Positions 7,824 through 16,477 of a stretch of 58,175 nt of DNA are shown one piece after another. The stretch comes from Hespellia sp. GTDB lineage: Bacteria; Bacillota; Clostridia; Lachnospirales; Lachnospiraceae. How positions within the stretch are numbered: position 1 is the first letter of the stretch; the number at the start of each line of letters is the position of its first letter. Below the pieces are notes generated by a model. That model made no database searches, had not been told where the DNA came from, and saw nothing but the letters and a program-made list of their open reading frames with translations. The position numbers and the translations under genes are program-made. The DNA is taken from the NCBI GenBank assembly GCA_028694105.1, contig JAQUUC010000015.1, forward strand, positions 1 to 58,175, read 5' to 3'.

Positions 7824-8231
7824 ATGCAGCAAGAAGTACAAAGGGAGCGAATTGTGCAGGAATTGAAGAATATGGGGTGCAGAATCACGAAACAGAGACT
7901 GCTTCTGCTTGACGTTATCCTGAATGAGGAATGCACCTGCTGTAAGGAAATCTATTATAAAGCGCGGAATCGAAAGATTGATGTGGGAATCGCAACGGTA
8001 TACCGTATGGTAAATACTCTTGAAAATATCGGTGCGATAGACCGTAAGAAGATGTATCAGGTGGCATATCAGGATCCGCAGGACCATCATTATATTGTGG
8101 AGATGGATGATGGAACGACCTACCATTTTACGGAGAAAAAGATGGATCAAGTTCTGTCGGAAGGTTTGAAGGCGGTCGGATATGCGAATGGAAAAAAAGT
8201 ACAGAAAATTAAAATGAGTGCAAACAGTTAG
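7824..8231 (+). CDS. Fur-family transcriptional regulator, atypical metal sites
   Basis: 135 residues. The N-terminal winged helix has the family pattern: MGCRITKQRLLLLDVIL, then VGIATVYRMVNTLENIGAID (recognition helix). The C-terminal half departs from Fur/Zur/PerR: the HHHFxCxxCG block is DHHYIVEMDDGTTYHF, and no CxxC pair follows, so the structural zinc site is missing. HH at about residues 92-93 and H at about 104 could still bind a metal. The position right after a metal ATPase operon suggests control of that operon or of itself. The gene has its own promoter with repeated operator-like sites and a terminator at the stop codon. Confidence 0.88.
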   Translation: MQQEVQRERIVQELKNMGCRITKQRLLLLDVILNEECTCCKEIYYKARNRKIDVGIATVYRMVNTLENIGAIDRKKMYQVAYQDPQDHHYIVEMDDGTTYHFTEKKMDQVLSEGLKAVGYANGKKVQKIKMSANS

Positions 8232-8258
8232 GGGAAGCCGGCAGGGTTCCCCGTTTTT
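8231..8258 (+). terminator. Terminator after Fur-family gene
   Basis: GGGGAAGCC pairs with GGGTTCCCC around a 4-base loop and is followed by GTTTTT. The stem starts at the last base of the stop codon. Confidence 0.85.
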
Positions 8259-8290
8259 CTATTAAATGTATCAATAAAGAGGTGAAAATC

Positions 8291-8989
8291 ATGTTTTTAG
8301 AAATCAATAATATCAAAAAATCATTTGGTGAAGGCGACAGCCGCATCGAAGTTCTAAAAGGAATCGGTTTAGGAATTGAACGAGGAGAATTCTGTGTGCT
8401 GCTTGGACCATCTGGCTGTGGAAAATCTACACTGCTGAATATCATTGGCGGAATCGATCACTCCGATGAAGGGTACATTTCCATCGACGGTGAAAAGACC
8501 GGGGAGATGAAGGAAAAGAAGCTGACACTTTACCGGAGAAAGCATCTGGGCTACATTTTCCAAATGTACAATCTGATTCCGAATCTTACCGTGCGCGAGA
8601 ATATTGAAGTTGGCGCCTATCTCAGCGATCATCCGTTTGACATCAATGAGATGTTAAAAACCCTTGGAATATACGAACATCAATACAAATTGCCGAACCA
8701 GCTTTCCGGAGGACAGCAGCAGCGAACCGCAATCGGACGGGCACTGATTAAGAATCCGGACATTCTGCTCTGCGACGAGCCGACCGGGGCACTGGACTAC
8801 AGGACCTCAAAGGAAATATTAAAGCTGATTGAGACTGTCAACCAAAAGTATGGCAACACGATTGTCATGGTAACACATAATGATGCAATCAAACATATGG
8901 CGGACTACGTGGTGCATCTTAAGGACGGTACGATTCGCAAAAAATACCGGAATGAGAACAAAATATCGGCGGATGAGCTGGATTGGTAA
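8291..8989 (+). CDS. ABC transporter ATPase, MacB/LolD type
   Basis: 232 residues from the ATG at 8291, preceded by GAGGTG; an in-frame GTG at 8282 is part of that ribosome site. Walker A is GPSGCGKST (about residue 37), the Q-loop is [12 protein letters not shown], the signature is [15 protein letters not shown], Walker B is [12 protein letters not shown], and the H-loop is VTHN. The CDEPTGALD form and the Q-loop place it with MacB/LolD/YknY ATPases that energise FtsX-type permeases. The permease gene follows directly, with the two overlapping by none of their coding bases. It probably works in export or in signalling at the membrane. Confidence 0.93.
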   Translation: MFLEINNIKKSFGEGDSRIEVLKGIGLGIERGEFCVLLGPSGCGKSTLLNIIGGIDHSDEGYISIDGEKTGEMKEKKLTLYRRKHLGYIFQMYNLIPNLTVRENIEVGAYLSDHPFDINEMLKTLGIYEHQYKLPNQLSGGQQQRTAIGRALIKNPDILLCDEPTGALDYRTSKEILKLIETVNQKYGNTIVMVTHNDAIKHMADYVVHLKDGTIRKKYRNENKISADELDW

Positions 8990-9000
8990 GGAGCGGGATG

Positions 9001-11373
9001 ATGAAAAATCCTTTGAATAAAAGATTTATAAGAGAACTGAAACAAGAGGCGGGAAAATATCTTGTCATCTTTATTCTGTTGGTAACCATCATTGGATTTG
9101 TGTCCGGATTTCTGGTGGCAGATGGCAGCATGCGCATCACCTACGATGGCAGTTTTGAGAAATATAATATTGAAGACGGATATTTTGACGTGTCAAAAGA
9201 GATGACAGAGAATCAGAAAGCCGCAGTGGAAGAGAATGATGTGGCGGTGTATGAGAACTATTACGTGGAGCAGAATCTTACCAATGAAAGTACACTCCGC
9301 ATTTTCCAAAACCGGACGGACGTTGACAAGGCATGCCTGATGGAAGGCGCATTTCCAGCAAAAGCAGGTGAGATAGCGATCGACCGGATGTACGCCGACA
9401 ATAACAAGATTCAGATCGGAGATACCATAAGTACTGGCAGCCGCAAGTGGAGGGTCACTGGTTATGTGGCATTGTCCGATTACAGCGCGTTATTTTCCAA
9501 CAACAATGATACGATGTTTGATGCAGTGAAATTTGGTGTGGCGGTCGTGGCTGCGGAAGAGTTCGAGACCTTTCGCACGAAGGAGTTGAATTACCGCTAC
9601 TCGTGGGTCTATGATACAAAGCCTGCAAATGAAACAAAAGAAAATAATATCGCTGAGGATTTGATGAAATCTATCGGAAAAGTGGTGACCCTGGAAGCGT
9701 TTGTTCCACAGTATCAGAATCAGTCCATTCATTTCACGGGAAACGATATGGGCAGCGATAAAGCGATGATGGAAATGTTGTTATACATTGTTGTCGTGAT
9801 TCTGGCATTTGTATTCGGAAGCACCATTAGCAATACCATCACGAGGGAGGCGAACACCATCGGAACACTCCGGGCCTCCGGATATACCAGATGTGAGCTT
9901 GTGCGTCATTATCTGGTGCTTCCGCTGATTGTAACCATCGCAGGTGCAGCGGTAGGAAATGTTTTAGGCTATACGGTGATGCCGAACATTGTAAAGAATA
10001 TGTATTACGGCAGTTATAGTCTCACCAAATATGAAACCATATTAAATGCAGATGCATTTTTTAGAACGACGGTCATCCCACTTGTAGCGATGCTTGTCAT
10101 CAATCTTCTGATTTTAAGCTATAAGCTGACATTATCGCCACTGCAGTTTTTGCGAAGAGATTTAAGAAGACGAAAAGCGAAACGGGCGATTCGACTCGGA
10201 AATCGGATTTCGTTTTTCGCAAGATTCCGTCTTCGGATTATTTTCCAGAACCGCAGCAATTATCTGATGCTGTTTATCGGAATTTTATTTGCGAATCTGT
10301 TGTTATTGTTCGGAATGGGACTGCCGGTAGTGCTGGAGCATTATCAGGAAAACATCCAGCAGAACATGTTCAGCAAGTACCAGTATATGCTGAATGTTCC
10401 AACCAGTATTTTAAGCAGTGACAGTAAGGTGAAAAGCCTGCTGTCAATGATGGAATTTTCTTACGGGGTTGAGACGGATAATGAGACGGCAGAAAAGTTC
10501 TCGGCATATTCGCTGAACACCACAGATGACATTTGCGACAGCGAAGAGATTCTGCTTTACGGAATCGTGGATGACAGCAAATATATTTCCATTGATTTTG
10601 CGGATTTGGCCGCTGAGTCAGACACCGAAAAGCAGGGCACTTCCAATCAGGAGTTGACAAATAGTGTATATGTATCGAGTGCGTACGCAGACAAATACCA
10701 GTTAAAGCCGGGCGATACCGTGAATTTGAAAGAAAAATACAAAGATGATACCTATCAGTTTCAAGTGAGTGGCATTTATCCGTATATCGGAACGCTGTGC
10801 ATCTTCATGCCGCAGGAACAGTTAAACCGTATCTTTGATATGGAGGATGATTATTTCGCCGGATATTTTGCTGATACGGAAATTACGGACATCAATACGA
10901 AATACATTGGCTCGGTGGTGGATTTGGAAGCACTGACCAAGGTGTCGCGTCAGCTTGATGTTTCTATGGGAAACATGATGTATCTGGTGGATGGTTTTGC
11001 AATCCTGATATTTATTGTATTGATTTATCTGCTTTCGAAGCTGGTCATTGAAAAGAATGCACAGTCCATTTCCATGACAAAGATTCTCGGATACAGCAAT
11101 GGAGAAATTGGACGCCTCTATATTTTTGCAACCTCGTTGATGGTTGTTTTATCATTGCTGGTTACCATAGTGGTCGACTATTTCCTGATTGTATGGCTGT
11201 TCCGGGTGATGATGCTAAAGAGTATGAGCGGGTGGATCCAGTTTGAGATTGACAAGAGCGTCTATATACATATGTTCATCACGGGGATTTTAACATATGC
11301 GGTCGTTGCGCTGATGGAGTTTAGAAAAATCCAAAAGGTGCCAATGGATGAGGCTTTGAAAAATGCAGAGTAA
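9001..11373 (+). CDS. FtsX-domain ABC permease
   Basis: 790 residues. Start ATG at 9001 is 7 bases after AAGGAG; the ATG just before it (8998) is too close. One N-terminal helix (about residues 21-41), a large extracytoplasmic domain, three helices with an FtsX pattern near residues 260-380, a cytoplasmic arginine-rich linker (RRDLRRRKAKRAIRLGNR), a further helix, a second external domain, and three terminal helices. This duplicated FtsX layout matches MacB-like/YtrF permeases of Firmicutes. It pairs with the ATPase upstream and probably with the exported protein downstream. Substrate unknown; antimicrobial peptide sensing or export is one known role of the family. Confidence 0.9.
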   Translation: MKNPLNKRFIRELKQEAGKYLVIFILLVTIIGFVSGFLVADGSMRITYDGSFEKYNIEDGYFDVSKEMTENQKAAVEENDVAVYENYYVEQNLTNESTLRIFQNRTDVDKACLMEGAFPAKAGEIAIDRMYADNNKIQIGDTISTGSRKWRVTGYVALSDYSALFSNNNDTMFDAVKFGVAVVAAEEFETFRTKELNYRYSWVYDTKPANETKENNIAEDLMKSIGKVVTLEAFVPQYQNQSIHFTGNDMGSDKAMMEMLLYIVVVILAFVFGSTISNTITREANTIGTLRASGYTRCELVRHYLVLPLIVTIAGAAVGNVLGYTVMPNIVKNMYYGSYSLTKYETILNADAFFRTTVIPLVAMLVINLLILSYKLTLSPLQFLRRDLRRRKAKRAIRLGNRISFFARFRLRIIFQNRSNYLMLFIGILFANLLLLFGMGLPVVLEHYQENIQQNMFSKYQYMLNVPTSILSSDSKVKSLLSMMEFSYGVETDNETAEKFSAYSLNTTDDICDSEEILLYGIVDDSKYISIDFADLAAESDTEKQGTSNQELTNSVYVSSAYADKYQLKPGDTVNLKEKYKDDTYQFQVSGIYPYIGTLCIFMPQEQLNRIFDMEDDYFAGYFADTEITDINTKYIGSVVDLEALTKVSRQLDVSMGNMMYLVDGFAILIFIVLIYLLSKLVIEKNAQSISMTKILGYSNGEIGRLYIFATSLMVVLSLLVTIVVDYFLIVWLFRVMMLKSMSGWIQFEIDKSVYIHMFITGILTYAVVALMEFRKIQKVPMDEALKNAE

Positions 11374-11398
11374 CCTGGTGGAAAAAAGGAGGGCGGAA

Positions 11399-13009
11399 AT
11401 GAAGAAAAAGATTCAGAAAAAAATCATTGGCTGGAGCGCGTTTTATTTATGCATTATATTAGTGGGTCTGCTTGTCGTACATGCGACTGGAAATCAATCG
11501 GATCAGGTGGCGGCTGCGGCTGACAAGGCAGAAAGCGAACCGGCTGCAAAAGCTGTCAGTGAAGATGAATCCGGTATGATTTATCTGGATGCAGATGCAG
11601 CCGGAACATTGACTGAGGACGATGCGGGTGATGTTCCGGTGTCAGTAAAGGTAACGTATTATCTGAATGATCAATCAGTCAGTGCAGATGAAATCGCCGG
11701 GAAATCCGGAAATATAAAGATTCGGTTTGATTATGAAAATCTGGTACAAAAAGAAGTTCAGATTGGAGATAAGATAATCAGTGTAAATGTTCCGTTCATG
11801 GTTCTTTCCGCGGCTGTAATGCCAACGGATATCTTTTCGAATGTAGAGGTTTCAAACGGGAAAGTCATGACGGAAGATGACCGAAATATTGTGGTAGGAA
11901 CTGCATTTCCGGGATGGAAGGAGAGTCTGAAGCTGGACAGCATAGAGGAGATGAAGGATATCAACCTTCCCAATTATGTGGAAATCACAGCGGATGCGCA
12001 AAATTTCGAATTAGATTTCACCGCGAGTATTATCTCGTTGGTTGGAATGGATGAGCTGGATACGGAAAATCTGAATGATGCAGAGGATTTGACAGACAGC
12101 ATGGATGAATTGTCAGAGGCTTCCACGGCACTTGTGGATGGGACGGGAACGCTCCTGAGTGGAATGAGGACATACCAGACGGCAATCACTTCCTATACGG
12201 AAGGAACAGAACAGCTGCAGAATGGCATCAGAGCAATCAATTCCGCCATGGCGCAGTTTACTGCTCTCGGTGATGACGGCACAGCAGCAATCATGACGGC
12301 CGCGCAGACACTTGCTGCGGATGCACAGACTTTGTGTGAGGGGATGATATCGTTGCAAACAAATCTGAATGGACTTCCGGAATTTTTAGCGCGTGTAAAA
12401 GAATATCAGAATACAGTGGAAGCGGCGAAAGAAGCAAAGACAACAGCAACGGCTGATATTCAAAATGCGAAAGCTGTTTTAAGTGGAATGGAAGAATCGG
12501 ATTCGAAAACAGCGATAGCAGCAGCGCTTGACGATGCACAGACGCAGCTGAACGAAGTGGACGCAATTGGAACACTCGACATCCCAAATCTTACGGTGGA
12601 TACGGGCAGTATTATGACAATTCTCGGTGATATGCAGAACCAGCTTACAGTTCTGGCCGGCTTTTCAGAGAACATGTCCGGGCTAAGTGACGGAATCAAG
12701 CAGCTTTCCGCTTCATTAAGTGAGCTGCAGACCGGCGCAGATCAGCTGACCTCTTACAATACCCAGCTGCTGGAAGGAATTGGTGCACTGACAGAGGGAA
12801 CCGGCAGCCTTCGGGAAGGCATGGTGACATTTGATAAGGAAGGCATTCAGAAGTTAAAGGATCTCGCCGGAGATGACCTTCAGAATGTATTAAATCGTGT
12901 GAAAGCACTCAAAGAAGCAGAAGCACAGTATAAAAGAGAGCATGCTGGTGCCGATGGCGAGGCGGGAAGCTATGTGATTGAAACAGCATCCATTGCATAC
13001 GACAAGTAA
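11399..13009 (+). CDS. Membrane-anchored extracytoplasmic protein of the ABC cassette (YhgE-like region)
   Basis: 536 residues from the ATG at 11399, preceded by AAAGGAGGG. A lysine-rich start (MKKKIQKKIIGW) and one helix (about residues 11-30) make a signal anchor; no C-terminal helix follows. Residues about 60-210 form a beta-rich domain; the rest is alanine/leucine-rich coiled coil with repeated ALVDGTGTLLSGM, EGTEQLQNGI, TGADQLTSYN, LTEGTGSLREG segments like those of YhgE/Pip proteins. The gene overlaps the permease operon closely (25 bp gap), suggesting an accessory periplasm-side subunit. Function is not known. Confidence 0.75.
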   Translation: MKKKIQKKIIGWSAFYLCIILVGLLVVHATGNQSDQVAAAADKAESEPAAKAVSEDESGMIYLDADAAGTLTEDDAGDVPVSVKVTYYLNDQSVSADEIAGKSGNIKIRFDYENLVQKEVQIGDKIISVNVPFMVLSAAVMPTDIFSNVEVSNGKVMTEDDRNIVVGTAFPGWKESLKLDSIEEMKDINLPNYVEITADAQNFELDFTASIISLVGMDELDTENLNDAEDLTDSMDELSEASTALVDGTGTLLSGMRTYQTAITSYTEGTEQLQNGIRAINSAMAQFTALGDDGTAAIMTAAQTLAADAQTLCEGMISLQTNLNGLPEFLARVKEYQNTVEAAKEAKTTATADIQNAKAVLSGMEESDSKTAIAAALDDAQTQLNEVDAIGTLDIPNLTVDTGSIMTILGDMQNQLTVLAGFSENMSGLSDGIKQLSASLSELQTGADQLTSYNTQLLEGIGALTEGTGSLREGMVTFDKEGIQKLKDLAGDDLQNVLNRVKALKEAEAQYKREHAGADGEAGSYVIETASIAYDK

Positions 13010-13049
13010 AATCTGCCACAGAGAAGAAAAAGAATTAAATCAAAAGAAG

Positions 13050-13364
13050 ATGATCGTACTCATTCCGTTTCAATTACTAAAACTTCGAAACTTGATTCAG
13101 AAAAAACCGACAAAAGAAAACTTTGCATTATTGCAGAATCTTATACTGAATGATATAATCGGTAGTATAAAAGCAAACCTTACTGTTGGAAATATCACAA
13201 AGCGTGATGCGGATGAATTAATTAGTTTGACATTGCAGCTCTACGAACATATTTACCAGCATAAGGAAGCAAAAGAAAAAGCGGAGCAATACAGCCGCGC
13301 TAACGAAACACTGTCAGCCGAGAACGAAAGGCTAAAAAAAGAGCTGGCAAAATTATTGAAATAA
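13050..13364 (+). CDS. Small predicted protein with C-terminal coiled coil
   Basis: 104 residues if the ATG at 13050 is used; the frame extends back to 12978 over the previous gene, without a ribosome site. The N-terminal part is helical and basic (LLKLRNLIQKKPTKENF), and the last ~35 residues (EHIYQHKEAKEKAEQYSRANETLSAENERLKKELAKLL) form a heptad coiled coil. The ribosome site is weak (AAAAGAAG). I do not recognise it. It might be a real small protein or the remnant of a longer one; a good terminator 48 bp downstream favours a gene here. Confidence 0.5.
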   Translation: MIVLIPFQLLKLRNLIQKKPTKENFALLQNLILNDIIGSIKANLTVGNITKRDADELISLTLQLYEHIYQHKEAKEKAEQYSRANETLSAENERLKKELAKLLK

Positions 13365-13411
13365 ATTTCACCAATGGAAAGCATCAGATAAAAGAATAGT
13401 GAGAATCCCAG

Positions 13412-13452
13412 AGGAAATCACGAAAGCTATGTGCGGGAGTGATTTCCTTTTT
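13412..13452 (+). terminator. Terminator overlapping the 3' end of the convergent XRE gene
   Basis: AGGAAATCAC (13412-13421) and GTGATTTCCT (13439-13448) form a perfect 10 bp stem followed by T's to 13452. The right arm lies inside the last codons of the minus-strand gene. Confidence 0.8.
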
Positions 13453-13912
13453 GCGAAAGTGTTTTTTCGACCCAGAGATTGAGTGAATCAATCACCATTG
13501 ACATCTGCTTAAGGTTTTCTTTGATGCTCATAAAATCAGGCAGCTCCTCTTCGGAGATGACGCCATCGGAGACAATGTTGATGAATCGGTCTTTATTGCA
13601 GGTAAGTTCGTTTAGGGTGGCAAGAACCTCAATGGTTATCTGTGTGAGATTTTTTTCTTTTACTTCAGGGACGCGCTCTCGTCCAAGGGCACAGTCATGA
13701 GAACAATAATAGTTGCACAGGGACAGATTGTGATATGCCTGTGACATTGCAATGACCTCCTCTGGAGTTGGAAGCGATGTGTCATATTCGATCTTTTCGA
13801 GACGGCTGCGGGAAATGTGAAGGTTCTCAGCCGCAGCATCTCTTGTTAAACCGGAAGCTTCACGATTGGTAAAGTAAATGTTTTTATTCTTTCTTGTAGA
13901 TTTCTGTCCCAT
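13427..13912 (-). CDS. XRE-family HTH transcriptional regulator
   Basis: 161 residues. The HTH covers about residues 14-55 (REASGLTRDAAAENLHISRSRLEKIEYDTSLPTPEEVIAMSQAY). It is followed by a conserved cysteine patch NYYCSHDCALGRERVPEV, seen in a group of Clostridia regulators, then helices that probably dimerise. The two cysteines could bind metal or sense redox, but this is not demonstrated. It is transcribed toward the small coiled-coil gene and divergently from the three-gene membrane cassette at 14080, which it may control (inference from the shared 167 bp intergenic region). Confidence 0.85.
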   Translation of the reverse strand: MGQKSTRKNKNIYFTNREASGLTRDAAAENLHISRSRLEKIEYDTSLPTPEEVIAMSQAYHNLSLCNYYCSHDCALGRERVPEVKEKNLTQITIEVLATLNELTCNKDRFINIVSDGVISEEELPDFMSIKENLKQMSMVIDSLNLWVEKTLSQKGNHSRT

Positions 13913-14079
13913 GATTTTGTCCTCACATATTTCTAATACCTTTTGAAAAATGCATTAGAAGAATCTATTGTTGATATGCAAATGTATATTTATTGCTCGT
14001 TTTATTATAAACTAATTTTATCTCAAAGGAAAACAAAATAAAGGAAAATATAAAATTTGAGATAGAGGAGAGGAAGCGT

Positions 14080-14520
14080 ATGACAAGAGAAGAGATACGA
14101 AAAGAGATCAGGGAAGCGAAAGATGCGGGAAACCGATCACTTATGAGCCTCCGCAATGCGCAACAATTGCTGAGTAGCGCGGGCAATTGGGGGTTACTTG
14201 ATATGTTTGGCGGTGGATTGATTTCCGGAATGATGAAGCATTCTAAGTTAAGCAGTGCGAATCAGCAGATGGAAGCGGCGAGATATCAGGTGCAGAGCTT
14301 TCAAAAAGAATTACAGGACATCAATGTTCCGGGGGATTTTGGTGTAAATATCAGTGATTTTCTGATGTTTGCGGATTTTTTCTTTGATGGAATCATTGCA
14401 GACTGGATGGTCCAGTCTAAGATCGGGGAAGCGAAACAACAGGTAAATGAAGCAATTGAGAAAATTGAGAACATATTAAATGATCTCAATTCGTGGGAAA
14501 GACAGATAGGAGGCATGTAG
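14080..14520 (+). CDS. Conserved hypothetical protein, first gene of membrane cassette
   Basis: 146 residues, mostly helical. It has a charged N-terminus (MTREEIRKEIREAKDAG), a glycine-rich segment (NWGLLDMFGGGLISGMMKH) and a C-terminal amphipathic helix (EAKQQVNEAIEKIENIL). FADFFFDGIIADWMV is hydrophobic but too short and acidic for a clear membrane helix. The GAGGAGAGGAAGCGT ribosome region precedes it. It is followed one base later by a tiny membrane protein. I do not recognise a function. Confidence 0.75.
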   Translation: MTREEIRKEIREAKDAGNRSLMSLRNAQQLLSSAGNWGLLDMFGGGLISGMMKHSKLSSANQQMEAARYQVQSFQKELQDINVPGDFGVNISDFLMFADFFFDGIIADWMVQSKIGEAKQQVNEAIEKIENILNDLNSWERQIGGM

Positions 14521-14521
14521 A

Positions 14522-14737
14522 ATGTTAACTTTAGTATTTGTTATTCTGATGTTTGTAGTATTTGGAAAACTGATTGGATTGGCGATTCGAGCAACGTGGG
14601 GGATTACAAAGGTACTATTTACAATTGTATTTCTTCCGGTAATCTTAATCTGCATGGTGGTTGGCGGTCTGATATCGGTCGCACTTCCGGTGCTCGCGGT
14701 GATTGGGGTTGTGGCATTGATTGGATCAAAAGCATAA
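14522..14737 (+). CDS. 71-residue membrane protein
   Basis: Two membrane helices with almost nothing else: residues about 2-22 (LTLVFVILMFVVFGKLIGLAI) and 35-66. It starts one base after the stop of the preceding gene, with its ribosome site AGGAGG inside that gene's end, so the two are translationally coupled. No known domain. Its size and position suggest a small membrane subunit or anchor for its neighbours. Confidence 0.7.
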   Translation: MLTLVFVILMFVVFGKLIGLAIRATWGITKVLFTIVFLPVILICMVVGGLISVALPVLAVIGVVALIGSKA

Positions 14738-14779
14738 TCAAAAAAACGTGGTCGTATTTTGGTGAGTGGAGGAAGATAA

Positions 14780-15589
14780 ATGATATTGAAAGATTCAAAG
14801 AAAGTCACAATTTTAGTAGTGATGCTGGTGGTTATGCTGCTTTCGATCTTTGTATTTTCGAAGGTAACAACAACACCCGAATTTCATGCAAAGACAATCG
14901 AGTCATTGGACGATAAGAAGGCAACAGTCTTAAAACTGACGGCGGCATCCGCAGCAGCGGCAACTGCAATTGCAGCCATACCGGGAGATGCTACCACTCC
15001 GATTGCAAATAAACTTGCTGATTTAGCGTCGTATTTCGTCATAATACTGACGATGATTTTTCTCGAAAAATATCTGGTTACCTTGATTGGATATGCGACA
15101 TTTACGGTCATTATACCGATTGCGTGCATCCTTTTCACGATTGGATTATGCATGGACAAGATCGTGCTAAAGTGGTTAGCGGCGAAACTGGCAGTGTTTG
15201 GACTCGTGATTTTCTTTGTGATTCCGGTGAGTATGAAGGTATCTAATATCATAGACGATACGTATGATTCATCTGTTACGACAACCGTACAGGCAGCGCA
15301 GGATACAGCAGATGAAATCAATGAAACGACAGACTCAGACGGAAATGTGATTGACAGACTGATCTCTAAAATCGAAGGTGGAATCACGGGTCTCGTCACA
15401 AAGGGAGAAGAACTGCTGAATCATTTTATCGAGTCGATTGCGGTGATGCTGGTCACTTCTTGTGTGATTCCGATACTGGTGCTTTTATTTGCGGTCTGGT
15501 TAGTAAAAATATTGTTTGGAATCGAGATAAAAGTTCCGAGCGATTTGCCAAAAAGAATCTCCAGACATAAAGCTGTGAAAAGTAATTAG
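14780..15589 (+). CDS. Multi-pass membrane protein, unknown family
   Basis: 269 residues. An N-terminal helix (about 9-27) is followed by an external stretch with an alanine-rich helix (KLTAASAAAATAIAAIPGDATTPIANKLADLAS read in pieces), two or three closely spaced helices (about 86-155), an acidic external region rich in Thr/Asp (TDSDGNVIDRL), a helix near 215-240 and a basic cytoplasmic tail. GGAGG precedes the ATG. It is last in the three-gene cassette. I know no function; a channel- or pump-like role would be a guess. Confidence 0.72.
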   Translation: MILKDSKKVTILVVMLVVMLLSIFVFSKVTTTPEFHAKTIESLDDKKATVLKLTAASAAAATAIAAIPGDATTPIANKLADLASYFVIILTMIFLEKYLVTLIGYATFTVIIPIACILFTIGLCMDKIVLKWLAAKLAVFGLVIFFVIPVSMKVSNIIDDTYDSSVTTTVQAAQDTADEINETTDSDGNVIDRLISKIEGGITGLVTKGEELLNHFIESIAVMLVTSCVIPILVLLFAVWLVKILFGIEIKVPSDLPKRISRHKAVKSN

Positions 15590-15603
15590 CGGCTGGCGGT
15601 ATC

Positions 15604-16266
15604 TTAGTTCACTGGTGGTAGCAGAAATACATACATCATAATAAAATGGCAGATGCTTCCACTGAGCACGAACAAGTGAAAAATCTCATGACTTCCGAAA
15701 TTTTTGTGCTTTGTATTGAATATTGGGAGCTTCAAAGCGTAGATGACACCACCGACCGTGTAGATGATTCCGCCGGCAAGAAGCCAGCCAAATGCTGCAG
15801 GGGGCATCGCGTTTAATATCTTCGAAAATGCGAGGACGCACACCCAGCCCATGCCGATATATAATACGGAGGATATCCATTTCGGACAGAATACCCAGAA
15901 TGCTTTGAACAGGATTCCGAGGATTGCAATTCCCCATACGAGCGCTAACATGATATATCCGGTGCGGCCGCCGAGTACCAGAAGACAGATCGGAGTGTAG
16001 CTGCCGGCAATCAGAACGAAAATCATCATATGATCCAATTTTTTCAGGATGGTGTTCGAACGTTCTGATAAATCAAAGGAGTGGTAGCTGGTGCTTGCGG
16101 TGTACAGCAGAATCAGACTGATCACATAGATTGTGAGTGAAATGATATAAATTCTGCCGGGTTCCTGTGCAGCTTTGATGAGTAATGGAACAGCGGCGAA
16201 GATTGCCATCAGCATACCGATAAAATGTGTAATTGCGCTTCCCGGGTCTTTGAGATGTTTGGTCAT
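15604..16266 (-). CDS. Hemolysin III / PAQR-family membrane protein
   Basis: 220 residues from the ATG at 16266, preceded by AGGAGG; the frame opens further upstream without a ribosome site. Seven helices with the family metal-site residues: SSYHSF-like STSYHSFDLSE (Ser and His), DHMMIF (Asp) and SHEIFHLFVLSGSICHF (two histidines). PAQR/TrhA proteins are zinc-dependent membrane enzymes; the bacterial members influence membrane lipid energetics. The old name hemolysin III does not imply toxicity. It stands alone, convergent with the gene at 14780. Confidence 0.9.
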   Translation of the reverse strand: MTKHLKDPGSAITHFIGMLMAIFAAVPLLIKAAQEPGRIYIISLTIYVISLILLYTASTSYHSFDLSERSNTILKKLDHMMIFVLIAGSYTPICLLVLGGRTGYIMLALVWGIAILGILFKAFWVFCPKWISSVLYIGMGWVCVLAFSKILNAMPPAAFGWLLAGGIIYTVGGVIYALKLPIFNTKHKNFGSHEIFHLFVLSGSICHFIMMYVFLLPPVN

Positions 16267-16421
16267 AATGTAATACCTCCTGATTTGTACTATGATTAAA
16301 TGTTGGTTACGATTCATATTCTGTAGATGAATGCTGGCAGATACGTGCGACAAAGTTTTCAATAAATCGACAAGTAGTTTTAAAAACTACATCTGACACA
16401 TATTAATAGTACACCGAGTGC

Positions 16422-16460
16422 AAAAAAATATCAAGGACATTTTTTCATCCTTGATATTTT
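16422..16460 (-). terminator. Bidirectional-looking terminator after the PurF-like gene
   Basis: AAAATATCAAGGA (16425-16437) pairs with TCCTTGATATTTT (16448-16460). On the minus strand the stem ends in a seven-base T run. It separates the PurF-like gene from the hemolysin III gene. Confidence 0.8.
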
Positions 16461-16477
16461 TGGCTTTTTTTATAAAA

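Noticed and set aside
12978-13049. Longer start for the small coiled-coil protein
   Set aside because: It would overlap the preceding gene and has no ribosome site.
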